This document shows, one piece after another, positions 13,228 to 24,031 of a stretch of DNA of 64,000 nucleotides. Under the pieces are notes generated by a model. The model searched no databases. It was not told where the DNA came from and was given only the letters and a program-made list of their open reading frames with translations. Source of the DNA: Arachnopeziza araneosa (Eukaryota > Ascomycota > Leotiomycetes > Helotiales > Arachnopezizaceae); NCBI GenBank assembly GCA_003988855.1, contig QYAI01000031.1, forward strand, positions 125,571 through 189,570. Direction: 5' to 3'. Numbering within the stretch: the first letter of the stretch is position 1; each line of letters starts with the position of its first letter. The position numbers and the translations under genes were made by a program.

Positions 13228-13460
13228 TAATAATGATGAATGATATGATAATGTTTGGCTGATCATCAGGTCTCTTGATGAGATGCACATTCAAAACAAT
13301 TAGGACGAAGTGAAAATTCTAATCATATTATTTATTGATCTTGAGGAAATCAAGTTCTCTACCTAGTATCGATCCAAAAATGGATCCAGGTGGGTATCTC
13401 AACGCCTCGCTATGCAACCTGCCTTCTTCAATGAGCTCCACTGCCTTGAATACAACCTCC

Positions 13461-15329
13461 TCATCTAATGGGAATCACCCAAGCAGCATCATCTTCTTCG
13501 TCATCACCGTCCGAATCCAGTTGATCCTCCTCATCATTCAGTGCCATCTGCACAAACATTCTCACCCATGCTTGATGTGCTGCTTCCTGGGCTGGTGGGT
13601 CTTGGACTAGGCCATCTCGAGCTTCTCTTCTAGCTGCTGCATGAGCTTGACGCTGAACTCGTACGTTAACAGCTTCTCTCAAATTTCGCACAATTTGGCC
13701 ACGAGGATTGCGGTTTCGAGGTGCTAAAATACGTCGGACTGGTTGGGCTGGAGGTGCGACAATAATTGCCGGAGGTGGTGGTGGTACATGGTTTATTCTT
13801 AAGACAAGAGGACCCTCACGTTGTAGTGCTTGTTGAGGAGCAGCAGCCTCTGCAACTACTGGTTCTGGTTCCGGAGCAGGTTCTTCGGCAAGTAACTCAG
13901 CATTTGCGGCAACCTCCTCTGGGTTAAGCTCTAATGGTCGGCGATGGCCGTCAAGTCCAACTTCGTCTCCATCACCTCCTTCCAACTCCCAGAGCCGCTG
14001 GTAGCATCCGGTCTTGATTTCGTTGTAATGGGAATACGGATTGGAGGGTGACAACCAAGCCGAACAAAGGTAACAATAATGAGAGTTACATCTGAAACAT
14101 ATCATGTGGTTACAACCATGAGTCTTCTGAGCTGGAGCAGCACAAGTAGGGCAGGGTGTCGTGTGGAGCTGCATATATTCCAATGAAGCCTTCTCCTCTT
14201 CCGTGAGCTCCACATTATTCCTAGGAGGCATGCAAGCGATGAACTCTCCATGCCATCCTTGGAGGCATCTGCTGCAGAACGCATACGAACAATCCCCGCA
14301 AATAGCCAAGAGGTCCTTGCCAGCCAAAAACTTTGGTGTCTCTGCTTTCTCCGTGTCCGATTCCTCACCATCGCTATCCTCGTCCTCCAATCCATTCGGC
14401 TTTCGATACTTTGTGGACTTTGCAGCGCCTTGACACCATTTTCGCGGGCAATAAACGGTATTCTTGTCAGACTCCAACTGCGCCTTATGCTTCAACTTGA
14501 CATAACGAGTAACCATTTCATGTTCGAGTGGAATTTGTAGCAGTTCACTTGGGCCTAGTTGTATCTTTGGCTTTCTATGCTTCTTCGCGGCAACCTGTGC
14601 TTCTCCACGCTTCTTTGCACAGCCTGGTGCCAAACATTGAACAGTTGTGATGTCCCCTTCGTTGATAGCGTTGTTGTAAAAGTCTTGTAGACACTGGATA
14701 CAGAATACATGTCCACAATCAACCATGCGATGACAAGCAGTTCCTTTTTTGGGATCCAAGCATACACCGCAGTCAAAGGTTTCCTTCTCAAACGCAGCTT
14801 GGGCTGATCTGATGTCGTAGTCCAAAAGTGAGATTTTGAGGTCTTGGGGGATTTCCAAAATCTTTCCTTCTTCGGAATACCCGAATGCATTTTCAGCAGC
14901 CTGCTGCAGAGAGTCGATGTATCCATAGACAACCTGGCATTTTCCTCCTTCCTCCCACATCTGCTTGCCTCGTTTTTGCATTTGGTCGATTTCGCTATCA
15001 GACAACCAAGTGGGATTGGTAGATAGCGTGAACTGAGGCGGAGCAGTCTCAGGGTATCCTTCTGGTAGATTAATACGCAGTCGCAGTGAGGGGAGGTAGC
15101 AGAGGTCCTGCGAATCGATGTTGTTCTCGGGCTGCTTCTCTTCTGAGGATGCCGAGAGTGGCGGGGTAGGTAATTGACCATCTGAAGGAGCAGGGAAGAG
15201 AACTTTGACCGTCTTCATAGGATGTACCGGTAGGTCTATGGTCGCAGAGAAAGGTTTCTCGGAATCAAATTCCATCTCGGGGAAAATGGCTGCTATGCAG
15301 TCAAACTCTTCTTGTCGTTCGTCCGCCAT
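13461..15329 (-). CDS. RWD-RBR E3 ubiquitin ligase (RNF14/Itt1-like)
   Basis: RING-between-RING ubiquitin ligase of 622 residues in one exon; human RNF14 and yeast Itt1 share the layout. Seen: an N-terminal RWD domain (about 1-145, with LRLRINLPEGYPETAPPQF); RING1 from C187 (CGVCLDPKKGTACH, DCGHVFCIQC); an IBR domain (CGDCSYAFCSRCLQGWHGEF); and RING2 (CPTCAAPAQKTHGCNHMICF) with the expected catalytic Cys at about residue 406 in HGCNHM. Between RING1 and IBR is an acidic insert (DEDSDGEESDTE). The C-terminal 180 residues are rich in Ala, Pro and Glu and end in an acidic cluster before AAWVIPIR. RNF14 and Itt1 are linked to stalled-ribosome and translation-termination control. Head-to-head with the dolichyldiphosphatase gene. 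Confidence 0.92.
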   Translation of the reverse strand: MADERQEEFDCIAAIFPEMEFDSEKPFSATIDLPVHPMKTVKVLFPAPSDGQLPTPPLSASSEEKQPENNIDSQDLCYLPSLRLRINLPEGYPETAPPQFTLSTNPTWLSDSEIDQMQKRGKQMWEEGGKCQVVYGYIDSLQQAAENAFGYSEEGKILEIPQDLKISLLDYDIRSAQAAFEKETFDCGVCLDPKKGTACHRMVDCGHVFCIQCLQDFYNNAINEGDITTVQCLAPGCAKKRGEAQVAAKKHRKPKIQLGPSELLQIPLEHEMVTRYVKLKHKAQLESDKNTVYCPRKWCQGAAKSTKYRKPNGLEDEDSDGEESDTEKAETPKFLAGKDLLAICGDCSYAFCSRCLQGWHGEFIACMPPRNNVELTEEEKASLEYMQLHTTPCPTCAAPAQKTHGCNHMICFRCNSHYCYLCSAWLSPSNPYSHYNEIKTGCYQRLWELEGGDGDEVGLDGHRRPLELNPEEVAANAELLAEEPAPEPEPVVAEAAAPQQALQREGPLVLRINHVPPPPPAIIVAPPAQPVRRILAPRNRNPRGQIVRNLREAVNVRVQRQAHAAARREARDGLVQDPPAQEAAHQAWVRMFVQMALNDEEDQLDSDGDDEEDDAAWVIPIR

Positions 15330-15701
15330 CTTTGACGTTGTTACCGGTCAATCCTGGACAGAAAAACGACTTTTGTCCTTGTAGAAGACGAGAAATTCAT
15401 AGATAAGACAGACTCCCACAATCATATATATGTTAGTGACTTGGACCGCCCCCGAGGTGTGATTATTTCAAACCGTGGCGAGGAGTCATTAGAAATAGGT
15501 AGAATAATCCCGACTCGATTGGAGCCAAATTTTGGAGAGCCGCTTTTGTTCAGATGAGCGCCGCTTTATGTTCATTGAATCATTGAAGCCCAGAGCCTCT
15601 GAGACTCAGAAACACACTAGACTTGTAAGTGGTTTTTGGGGGGAGAGTCTTCGCTCCTTCTCTTCTCCTTTCTTCTTTCTCCATTCTCCATAGCTTGCAC
15701 A
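15330..15701. promoter_or_regulatory. Shared divergent promoter region
   Basis: 372 bases between the start codons of the RBR ligase and the dolichyldiphosphatase. A pyrimidine-rich tract (about 15650-15692) lies directly upstream of the phosphatase start, a common feature of filamentous-fungal promoters. Confidence 0.5.
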
Positions 15702-16445
15702 ATGGCCGACATCCAACCTCTCGCGTCTCTCTCTTTGACGCATGTACATTATGTTGGTGTACCCTCCTCTCATGAACTTTAACTGACCTCCCAGGATCCG
15801 ACTGATCCTATCTCGTACTTCTGCGCCTGGCTGGCTCTCGTTCCACAAGGTCTTTGCATTGTTTATGCTACCCTCATTTGGTCAACCCGCGAGATCGAGA
15901 TTCTGTTGATGTTCGGAGGGCAGTTGGCATGTGAGGCGATAAATTTCGCCCTAAAGCGTATATTGAAGGAAGAGAGACCAAAGCAGATGCATGGAAAGGG
16001 ATATGGGATGCCATCATCACACGCTCAATTCGTGGTCTTCTTCTCCCTGAGCTTGACGCTGTTCTTACTCATTCGACATGTTCCAAAACCCCCTACACCC
16101 TCGCATACTCCTCTCAGCTTTATTTCACGAATTGGGCTATCTGGATTGGCACTTGCGAATGCCGGCCTGGTGGCGTGGAGTAGAATATATCTGAGCTATC
16201 ATACACCAAAGCAGGTGCTGGTTGGATGTCTGGCCGGCGCTCTGAGTGCTATTTCGTGGTTTTTAGTGACGGCAGTGGTCAGGAAGATTGGATTGTTAGA
16301 ATGGTTCTTGAACCAGTATCCTGCAAAATTATTCAGAATGCGCGACTTGGTTGTGGAAGAGGATCTATCTCAGGCTGGGTGGGAAAAGTGGGAAACAAAG
16401 AAATCATCGAAGCTAAAGACGACGAATGGCAAGAAGATGCGGTGA
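15702..16445 (+). CDS. Dolichyldiphosphatase (Cax4/Cwh8-like, PAP2 family)
   Basis: Removes one phosphate from dolichyl diphosphate on the lumenal side of the ER, recycling the lipid carrier for N-glycosylation. Two exons (15702-15752 and 15795-16445) give 233 residues, the usual length. Seen: N-terminus MADIQPLASLSLTHVHY joined by splicing to DPTDPISYFCAWLAL, and the three phosphatase motifs KRILKEERP, GMPSSHAQF and SRIYLSYHTPKQVLVG, with several hydrophobic spans between them. The intron is 42 nt; a second possible donor 6 bases downstream would make it only 36 nt and add two residues, so the first is preferred. The ATG at 15702 follows a pyrimidine-rich tract. Confidence 0.92.
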
Positions 16446-16592
16446 TATATATTTATGAAAACTTCATTTTCTGCAGATCGTTATCGGCATTTCGAAGTGA
16501 TATTTCTTCAGATGCAAATGAGAAAGGGCTGTCCTTGAGCTCTACTGCATGGAGAATGTGTTACTCGGCCCTGGACCACCACAGGCTCCTCT

Positions 16593-17288
16593 TTAAGATG
16601 TACAATTTCTCCATACGATGCTCGTTTCAACCAATCCAGTATCATACAGCGACCCTCCCTCTTCAACAGACCTCGCCACTCTCACCTGGCTGTTGATGTT
16701 TAACGGCAATGGATCATCACAACTCGACCACACAGCAGACTCTGCACTTATCTCACTTGTTTCCGCATACCCATCATTCACTGGCCCGCTGAAAGTTCTG
16801 GAAGTTGAGATTTGCTCTGTACCTTTGATTTTATCAGCATCTTGACTCGGGATTGAGAAATGAAGAACAAACTGCCGGAAAAATAAAGTGTAGTCTTCTG
16901 TACACCAGTTACACCATCAGCCAGTTGTGCCCATCCACTGTACTTCACACTGCTGACACTGTATTGTACGCCGTTTGGGTAGATCAAGTTGATGTTGACT
17001 TGGCAATTCTTGCGGGATGCAGCAATGGAGGCATTGGGACCTGTTACCGCTGTGAAACTATCGAACTTGAAGACAATACTAAGTTCTATTAGATAGGTCC
17101 CTAAAGGAAAGCTGGTTGATCTACTTGTTCCCGTCAACTGGTAAGACTGTAACCAATGAACCTTGAGGACAACCACTTCCTCCATAGACGACATTTTTAA
17201 TATCTACATCTGGGGGACTCCAATTCTGAGCGAATGCGCCTGAGGTGAGACACGAGAGAAGCAAGAGTGATGAGAGTGGGCAAGCCAT
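16593..17288 (-). CDS. Small secreted DUF4360-type protein
   Basis: Secreted protein of 199 residues, family of unknown role that is common in ascomycetes. Three exons: 17288-17125, 17078-16873 and 16822-16593. Seen: signal peptide MACPLSSLLLLSCLTSGAFA; then the family core YGGSGCPQGS, FKFDSFTAVTGPN, SRKNCQVNINL, VTGVQKTTLYFSG, AVWSSCDDPLPLNINSQVRV and a C-terminal Cys in RNCTS. Splicing at both introns (46 and 50 nt) was chosen because it restores this core in one frame. An upstream ATG at 17336 would add 16 residues ahead of the signal peptide; the one at 17288 gives a proper signal and is preferred. Confidence 0.85.
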
Positions 17289-17797
17289 TCGAGAGACAGA
17301 GATTCGAGGAACTCTGAATTCAACATCCAATGTCAACCAAGTACGCAGATATATACTTATTAACTCTCACATGTGTCCCGATACCCCGCAGATCTCCTTC
17401 CGTCTAAAACCCCCGTTGGCTGTTGGCTGCATGAGGCAAGTGTTTTCAATCTATCTTCCTCGTGTTGGATGCGAAAACCATGAGGTTGTAAATAGCCGAT
17501 GTGCTGCAACCTTACATAAATTAAATGCCAGTTCTAATCGCAAATGCTTCTTAAAATAGACGAAGGTGACGAACTCAACCATTTCGCTGGACCACTTGCT
17601 GTTCTCTCCTCTTCGCTGCTTTATATTCTGTCATTTGGAAGAAAGCGACTGACGCACATTCTGTTACTTGGACAGGGTATAAACGCTAACTTTGTCCTCT
17701 GTACATTTGCAAAAATTCTGATTTAGTGGAAACCTGGGTATAGATACTTCTCATCTGAAATCCTAATTGACAATCCCAAACGCCATACCAAAACGCA

Positions 17798-18658
17798 TTA
17801 CTCCTCCTCCTCCTCTTCCAATGATATACAAACAACCTCCTCTCCATCATCATCCACAGCAACTATCGGTTCCAGATCTAGATTTAACAACGTTGCAGCT
17901 TCCCCAAGAAACTCGCTCAAGACAGCTTCATCTTTTGACTCATCTCGTACAACAGCTTTCTCCTCCTTTTCTCCATAGCCCATCAAATCCCCTTTTAAAT
18001 ACTCCTCATGACCTTTTGGTTTCTTTCGTTTGTATGAAATTTCTCTTAACCTATATGCAAATACAAACTCATGCGTGGGTTTCTCTGTCAAACTTTGACC
18101 AGTGGTGGAATTGATGCTAATATCAGGGCCAAATTTGAGCGGCAGACCAGCGGGCGTGGTATCAATCCCAAATTGGAAATTCTTTCCTCTACCTTTGATT
18201 TTCGAAATTGCAACATCTGCACCCTTTGCAATTTTGATCCCAGTGATCATATATAGATTGTCCTTGAACATGCTGTCCTTGATGGCGTGCTGAACGGAGG
18301 CTTCGTTGAACACCGTTAGGATCTTCTCCCAATTCGGTGAGATGGTCTGAGTGGTGAGCTCGTCAAATTTGTAAACTTCCATCTCAACATTATCCCAGTT
18401 GGCACTAACTTTCCCGCCGATTCCAACCCCGTCAATAAACTCTGCCCAGACTCCTGCTTTTCCATTTCCAGTCTTGAAGATCGTCCGCGAAGCGCCAGGG
18501 ATAGTTGAGGAGCTTATCTCAAGATCTTTGAGGAAAAGGGATTTCTTGCTATTGAGGGAAATTTCAGGTGAGCGTGGGGATTTAATTATGCTTCCAAGGA
18601 AGATTGGACCTTGAGGTGGAGTGTCTCTGGATGGTGCGAGGAAATATGCTTTCGACAT
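17798..18658 (-). CDS. Conserved fungal cytosolic protein with acidic C-terminal tail, function unknown
   Basis: Single-exon protein of 286 residues; no signal peptide and no membrane span. I do not recognise a named domain, though the N-terminal pattern (APSRDTPPQGPIFLGSII) and the central YMITGIKIAKGADV resemble a widespread unnamed family in plant-associated fungi. Seen: a compact N-terminal part (about 1-205) with alternating hydrophobic strands and glycines, a basic hinge (YRLREISYKRKKPKG, about 202-216), and a very acidic tail (about 229-286) ending in six Glu. Such a globular domain with a removable acidic tail would suit an autoinhibited membrane-active protein. That idea is inference only. 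It lies 1.2 kb from the TPR-subtilisin gene start, divergently oriented with one small gene between. Confidence 0.7.
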   Translation of the reverse strand: MSKAYFLAPSRDTPPQGPIFLGSIIKSPRSPEISLNSKKSLFLKDLEISSSTIPGASRTIFKTGNGKAGVWAEFIDGVGIGGKVSANWDNVEMEVYKFDELTTQTISPNWEKILTVFNEASVQHAIKDSMFKDNLYMITGIKIAKGADVAISKIKGRGKNFQFGIDTTPAGLPLKFGPDISINSTTGQSLTEKPTHEFVFAYRLREISYKRKKPKGHEEYLKGDLMGYGEKEEKAVVRDESKDEAVLSEFLGEAATLLNLDLEPIVAVDDDGEEVVCISLEEEEEE

Positions 18659-18826
18659 GGCGAGACGAGAGATAGCATCTGACTCAAGACGAGTTGAGGC
18701 TTTAAAAATACTTGTGAGGTTGGATTAAGGATAGATCAGATTGGGAATTTTGATGACTTGCTGCTGGCCGTGTGGTTACTCGGTGTGCTGCACAATTACG
18801 TAGGCTGTCAGGTGAAGCGTGCCCAA

Positions 18827-19321
18827 CTAAATCGAACTCTCTGAACTCGCAGAGGTAACGTCGCTGCCACTTGGATATTGCCTGGCAGAAGAATGTTGCT
18901 GAGATCTTCTGGATGGTCGTGTGAAAAAGAAGGTTCTCGTTTCAGATTCTCTGATCACCTGGGTTGTTGCTGTGAAGTCCCCTGTCCGGGCGAGGACAGG
19001 AACAGCGTTTGGATTGCGAACGTAAATTGATGAGAAGGAACTTCTGCTAGAGCCAAGATATGGGGCCCAGTCTGAGTCGCTGCTCCTCACACAGTGAACG
19101 ATCAAGATCAAAAGTAAGATAAAGGCGATGATTGAGCCGACAACAGCTCCAATGACAGCCCCGTTCGATGGCGACGAGCTTGGTTGCTTTACTGCTGCAG
19201 TACCGGTGGGAGTGGGGTTGTCTCCGTATGGAATGGTAGCTGTCGTGGTTGACCCCGTAATGATATAATAAGCTGCAGTAGTCGTCGCCGCCGCTCTTTG
19301 GGTGATGGGAAATCCAGGCAT
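18827..19321 (-). CDS. Small single-span membrane protein, Ser/Thr-rich ectodomain
   Basis: Predicted 164-residue membrane protein in one exon. Seen: Thr/Ala/Ser/Pro-rich N-terminal 54 residues, one strong hydrophobic span (about 55-77, GAVIGAVVGSIIAFILLLIL), then a Ser/Arg-rich cytosolic tail. There is no classical signal peptide. The glycine-rich start of the span and the S/T-rich outer part resemble the many small Mid2/WSC-like cell-surface proteins of fungi, but no cysteine-rich domain is present, so a sensor role is not claimed. An upstream exon supplying a signal peptide cannot be ruled out. Confidence 0.6.
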   Translation of the reverse strand: MPGFPITQRAAATTTAAYYIITGSTTTATIPYGDNPTPTGTAAVKQPSSSPSNGAVIGAVVGSIIAFILLLILIVHCVRSSDSDWAPYLGSSRSSFSSIYVRNPNAVPVLARTGDFTATTQVIRESETRTFFFTRPSRRSQQHSSARQYPSGSDVTSASSESSI

Positions 19322-19825
19322 TGCTCGACAGCAACGTCAACAACTTTGATATTTGGTTTGTTTGTTTGTTTGTTGTGATGCGGAGTAAGCTGGAAGCACC
19401 GACATTTATTTGTACAATTAATGATTGCGGCCGGGGATCACGATAACGCCCAATTCAGACAGACATGCAGGGGCTTCCACCAAGGCTCGGTCCGTGACCT
19501 CTTGATCTTGGGCTGAAAGACGTCGCGCTGGCAGGGCCACACTCCGCTTCACTCGAGGTACTGGAGATGCGAGCTAGAGGAATAAACCAATATCAACACT
19601 CCTTTCCTTCTCAAAAGACAGACCTGCTTCTGGAGTTAGAAGAGTCGTTTCTTGGTCAACCGAGCTAGTCTACATGTAGAGTGGCGGTGCAAGATCCCAG
19701 TGAGGTTTGGGGCTTGAGGTTTGAGGCTTGCTTCGGCTGATGGAGGGGTTGAGCTGACAGTGAGTGTGTCCTCCTTCATAGTTGGAACGCCTCTCCGAAA
19801 TTCCAGTTCGACACCACAATCAGAG

Positions 19826-22497
19826 ATGGGACAACTGGAAAAGGCCATTCCAGGGCAAAAGTATAAAGAATTTGAAGAGCAAGAGAAGAAGAACAAGGAG
19901 GGCTATGGCCTCGTGAAGCAAGGAAAGGTCTCCGATGCTGTCAAGCTCTTTCGAGAAAATGTCGATTGGAGTCAGAAGACTCTGGGGAAAGAGCATGCCG
20001 CCACTCTTTACTATCAAGAGACTCTTGCATTCTATTTGAATGAACTCAAAGTATATAAGGAGGCTGTGGAACTTGATGGTCAGGTCCTAGAAGTTCTAAC
20101 GAGGATTGAGGGCTTGTCACCGCCCTCGATGCAACTGCTCGAAACTCAACGCAACCTGGCAAATGACTATCGGGGTATGAAGGACATGAGAAAAGCCGCA
20201 GAGATTTATGGGAAAAATTATTATTTGAGAAAGAGGCAACTCGGATTGGGCGATAACAATGTTGACACTCTGAGAGTGGGGCATGAACTAGCATACTGCT
20301 GGAATCAACTGAAGGAATTCAAGAAAGCTCAAGACTTGAACTCTAGAATTCTTGCTTCTAGGATCCGTCTGAAGTTGTCAGAGCTTGAAATTATCTCGAG
20401 TCGAGAAGCTTTGGCCGTCAACCACATCGAGCTGGGAGAACTTGAAGCTGCGGAAGTGTTGTACTTGGAGAATATCAACGCTCTGAAAGCCATGAAAGGT
20501 CCAAAAGCCCATCCAAAGATTTTGGCCAATAATGAAAAATCGCTAAAGCAGGTCATAAAGAAGAAGCAAAATCAAAAGAGATTGGAAGATAATGTGACAG
20601 AACAAGAAGCTCAGAAGGAGAGCTCTGGGAAAGATACGACCAATGTAAAACAAACGGAGCCCAAGGAAGATGGAAATCAAACCGCAAAAGGCCCCGAAAA
20701 ACAGAAGAATCCAGGCACTGACTTCAAAGAGAAGGGGCCGGGCCAAAACCCATCACAAATCCGAGAGCAGAAAGAGGCTTGGGAGCACCAACCCAGAAAT
20801 GTCCCTTCTGGCTCGCAGAACAATTTGAACAGCAAACAACAGAACGATAGAGGAAAGCAAACTTCGAATCATCTCCCTGCGCCAATTCCAATTCCCATCA
20901 TCAATGCTCCAGCTAAAAGTCAAGAAGATTCATCATTCAAGTCTGTACCTAGTCAGGCAAAAAGACTGTCACTGGATTTGGGTCATAAAAGTGAGAATCA
21001 AGATATGCCTCGTAGAGTCAAATCACATCATGGTCGACCAGATAGAAAATTTGAATTCAGACACATCAAATCGTCAGAGGCTTTATCAGAGATGGATGGC
21101 CAATCCAAGGACAGCGGTTCGGACCGAGAGAGCATACATGGACCTATACCAGGCTCGATCGCTGGTTCTTGGCGAATCAATCCCGCGGATTTGAATGTAC
21201 CACTCGCGCATCATCCTGGCGGTTTGCAACCATGGCATGCAATCACACCACCAACAAACACACCAGCAAATCTAGGCTCCATTCCACCACCACGAGCTCC
21301 TTCTCCTGCACGATCTGTCTCCGATAGTAAGTTTCATAATTGCTCACTGAAGCTTGCATTAAAAAGTGATAGCAAAACGTTATGGTCAATTATTTGATGC
21401 AGAAGAAGGAAGGTATGACGAAGATAGGTATGCATGAATCTGTAATCCGCCTTACGTACTTGCTAACAAGGTTGAAGTGTAAGACCCGTGGACAGTTGGT
21501 TCAAGCTTCTCACCGAGGAAACACAAACTCTACTCGATAGCAATCGCAAGAATCAGTGCAAAAGAGTGAAAATTGCCATTCTGGATACTGGGATTGACCT
21601 GAAACATCCTGATTTTGCAGATGACCAGGCCAAACCCATTTCAGAACGAAGGATCAAGAGGCCAGCGGACTTTATAGATTCTAAAAACAACGGCGGGGAC
21701 TCTTGTGGTCACGGAACTCATTGTGTAGGATTGGTGCGAACAGTTGCACCCTGGGCCGACATATACGTTGCTCGAGTGGCCAAGGATTTTGATGGTGAGA
21801 TTGATCCAATGGCTGTTGCCAAGGTAAGACACTCACTTAAACTGACATGCTTTCGCTGATCACTCAGGCAATATCCCGTGCTTCTGGAACTGGAGAAGAC
21901 TCAGATGGGAAGAAAAGATGGAATGTTGATATCATCTCCCTATCTCTCGGATTCTACGGTGGATCAAAGGCAATTCAGAGTGCCATCCAAGAAGCTATCA
22001 ATAACAATACTCTGATCTTTGCTGCTGCTTCAAATGGCGGTACCCAGAAAGATATGACCTTCCCTGCATGGTTGGAGAGTGTTGTGTGTGTGAACTGTGC
22101 TTATGCAAATGGTAAGCCGACTGGCTTCAATCCACCTATGAAGGGTGCAAACAATTTTAGCATCCTTGGTGTGAATGTCAATTCGACTTGGATCAAAGAA
22201 GAAGGTAAAGAGCCATACAAACGTATGTCTGGCACCTCTGTCGCTACTCCGATTGCGGCTGGAGTGGCCGCTTTAGTCCTTGAGTTTGCTTTACAGAATG
22301 ATCCGGATTCTTTTATAAAGGATCTGGACTACCTGAAACACTACAATGGAATGACTGAGGTCTTTGATGCTATGTCAAATACGATCGATGATTATCGCAA
22401 CATCGTGCCTTGGAAGGTGTTGAAAGAAAGATTTGGGCGTCGGACGGTCAATTCACTCATCGAGGTGGCTATCTGGCAATTTCAAGGTCCATCCTGA
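19826..22497 (+). CDS. TPR-subtilisin (S8) fusion protein, intracellular serine protease
   Basis: Predicted protein of 833 residues in four exons: 19826-21326, 21403-21427 (a 25-nt microexon), 21478-21823 and 21868-22497. No signal peptide or propeptide. Seen: N-terminal kinesin-light-chain-like TPR repeats (about 10-240; HAATLYYQETLAFYLNELK, VDTLRVGHELAYCWNQLKEF); a low-complexity Lys/Gln/Ser-rich linker (about 250-505); then a complete S8 domain with catalytic Asp in AILDTGID (about 545), His in CGHGTHCVG (about 587), oxyanion Asn in AAASNGG (about 680) and Ser in SGTSVATP (about 748). All key residues are present, so it should be active. In fungi, cytosolic subtilisins joined to repeat or NLR-type domains are linked to regulated cell death and self/non-self recognition; that role here is inference. 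The in-frame ATG at 19826 is used; the frame extends upstream without another ATG. Confidence 0.85.
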
Positions 22498-24031
22498 AAT
22501 GAGCCCTTCTTTAATGATCGGTTAACTGGTGATTCAACGGCTGAGGATTGGTCTCGACTTTGTACTGCAAAGGAAATTTATTGACAAAGCTGACGACTGC
22601 GAGCCTCATCGATAACGGCTTGAAGTTCTCCTTTGCCATTGTGAGAAGCTGTCTCTCTCTAAAGGACTCCCATACTACCGCCTCTGTTCCTCGTGGCCTA
22701 TCTCGTCCACGGTCCTCTCTACGGTGTACACTTGCAAATATCAGGAGTAATTAAGGCTTGAGATGGATCTCACAGCGCAAGTTGGAATGCAAGAGTTTTG
22801 GATTCCTATCTTGACGATGTTGGTCGATGGATTGGGCATTTTGGCTCCTTTGATGCTATACTGGAGGAGCCTACCAATAATTTCGATTCCATGATATGGT
22901 CATGCGCACCGCATTACTGCGCTTCAGGTTCGTGTGTCATTTGGAACTCCTACGGTACTACCTCAAGAAGTCGTGAAGAACACGACAGAGAGAAGCAGCT
23001 AAACGGTTGCTGTCCAATCAATGGGGAAAAGACAAGAAGTGAAGCCAAAGTTCAGCAAGGCTGATTACAGCAGAAAGCTACAGACGTCATTCGAGCAAAA
23101 CATATCCTCACTGCAATGAAGAAAACAACCGAATATATCAATGCCGACAATGAAAATGTCTTTCTTCTAATCTTTGGCTCGACTGTGCCCCATTCTTGAC
23201 TCAGACACAAACTCATCACGGAATTCGTCTCACGAGTTTGAGACGTTTGCTTCAAGCATATGATCAAGTTTCTTCTCGCAGTTCTCCAACACTTGCTTGT
23301 CAATCTCATCGCATCTGTATTGTAAATTCTATTTAAAACCAATCGTTTTCAAGGCTTCCCTTATCGTGTCTCTATTTACAGTTTCCAAGCGGAAGATTCG
23401 TCGTATTTAGCGGATGAGAGAGCGGAATGTAAAGCGGACGCAGGGATGCGCAGCCGGGCGGGCGGGGCGACATCTGGATCTCAGCCAGTCGCTAAACTTG
23501 GCGACCTGTGCCACAATAGAGCATATTTTTCGAGATGCAATCACTGGTGGCGTCGACGGTGTTGGTTCTAGTCTTCACATAGCGGCCCGTACTCCGTTCT
23601 GCGTCGCTCAATTTCCAATAACCAGCCGTGTGAGTTTTCTGGCGTCCCACGGGAACCATTCCTTCGCGGTCATCATTACAGATGGAGATAGACGCTCGGT
23701 AGCCTTATTCGGTATTCTTTGCTTCTCTTGTGCATAGCGGGCTCGGGATTACACGACGGTTACATTTCAGCGCGTCTAAAACGGAATTGAAAGGCGATTT
23801 TGGGACGCATCAGTCCCGCCCGCTACTGTGATGGTCTGCAATCACGGAGAGGAGATCAAATCCTCGTGTACCTTGTGCCGCAGCGGAAACTCAAAAGACA
23901 GCGAATAATCGGCAGCAAAAAATGGAACATATATATCCATTTATCCCTCACCACAGATGTCAAAGTCGATTGCTTAACTGAGCTGTTCCTGAAACCAAAC
24001 GTCTTTCTCCCGGTTTAATTTAAGGCTTTCA
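22498..24031. other. Intergenic, no supported gene
   Basis: About 1.5 kb. I see no intact gene. 22790-23040 has a run of open codons in one frame but no family motif and no sensible start. The end holds the promoter and leader of the FAD oxidase. Confidence 0.5.
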
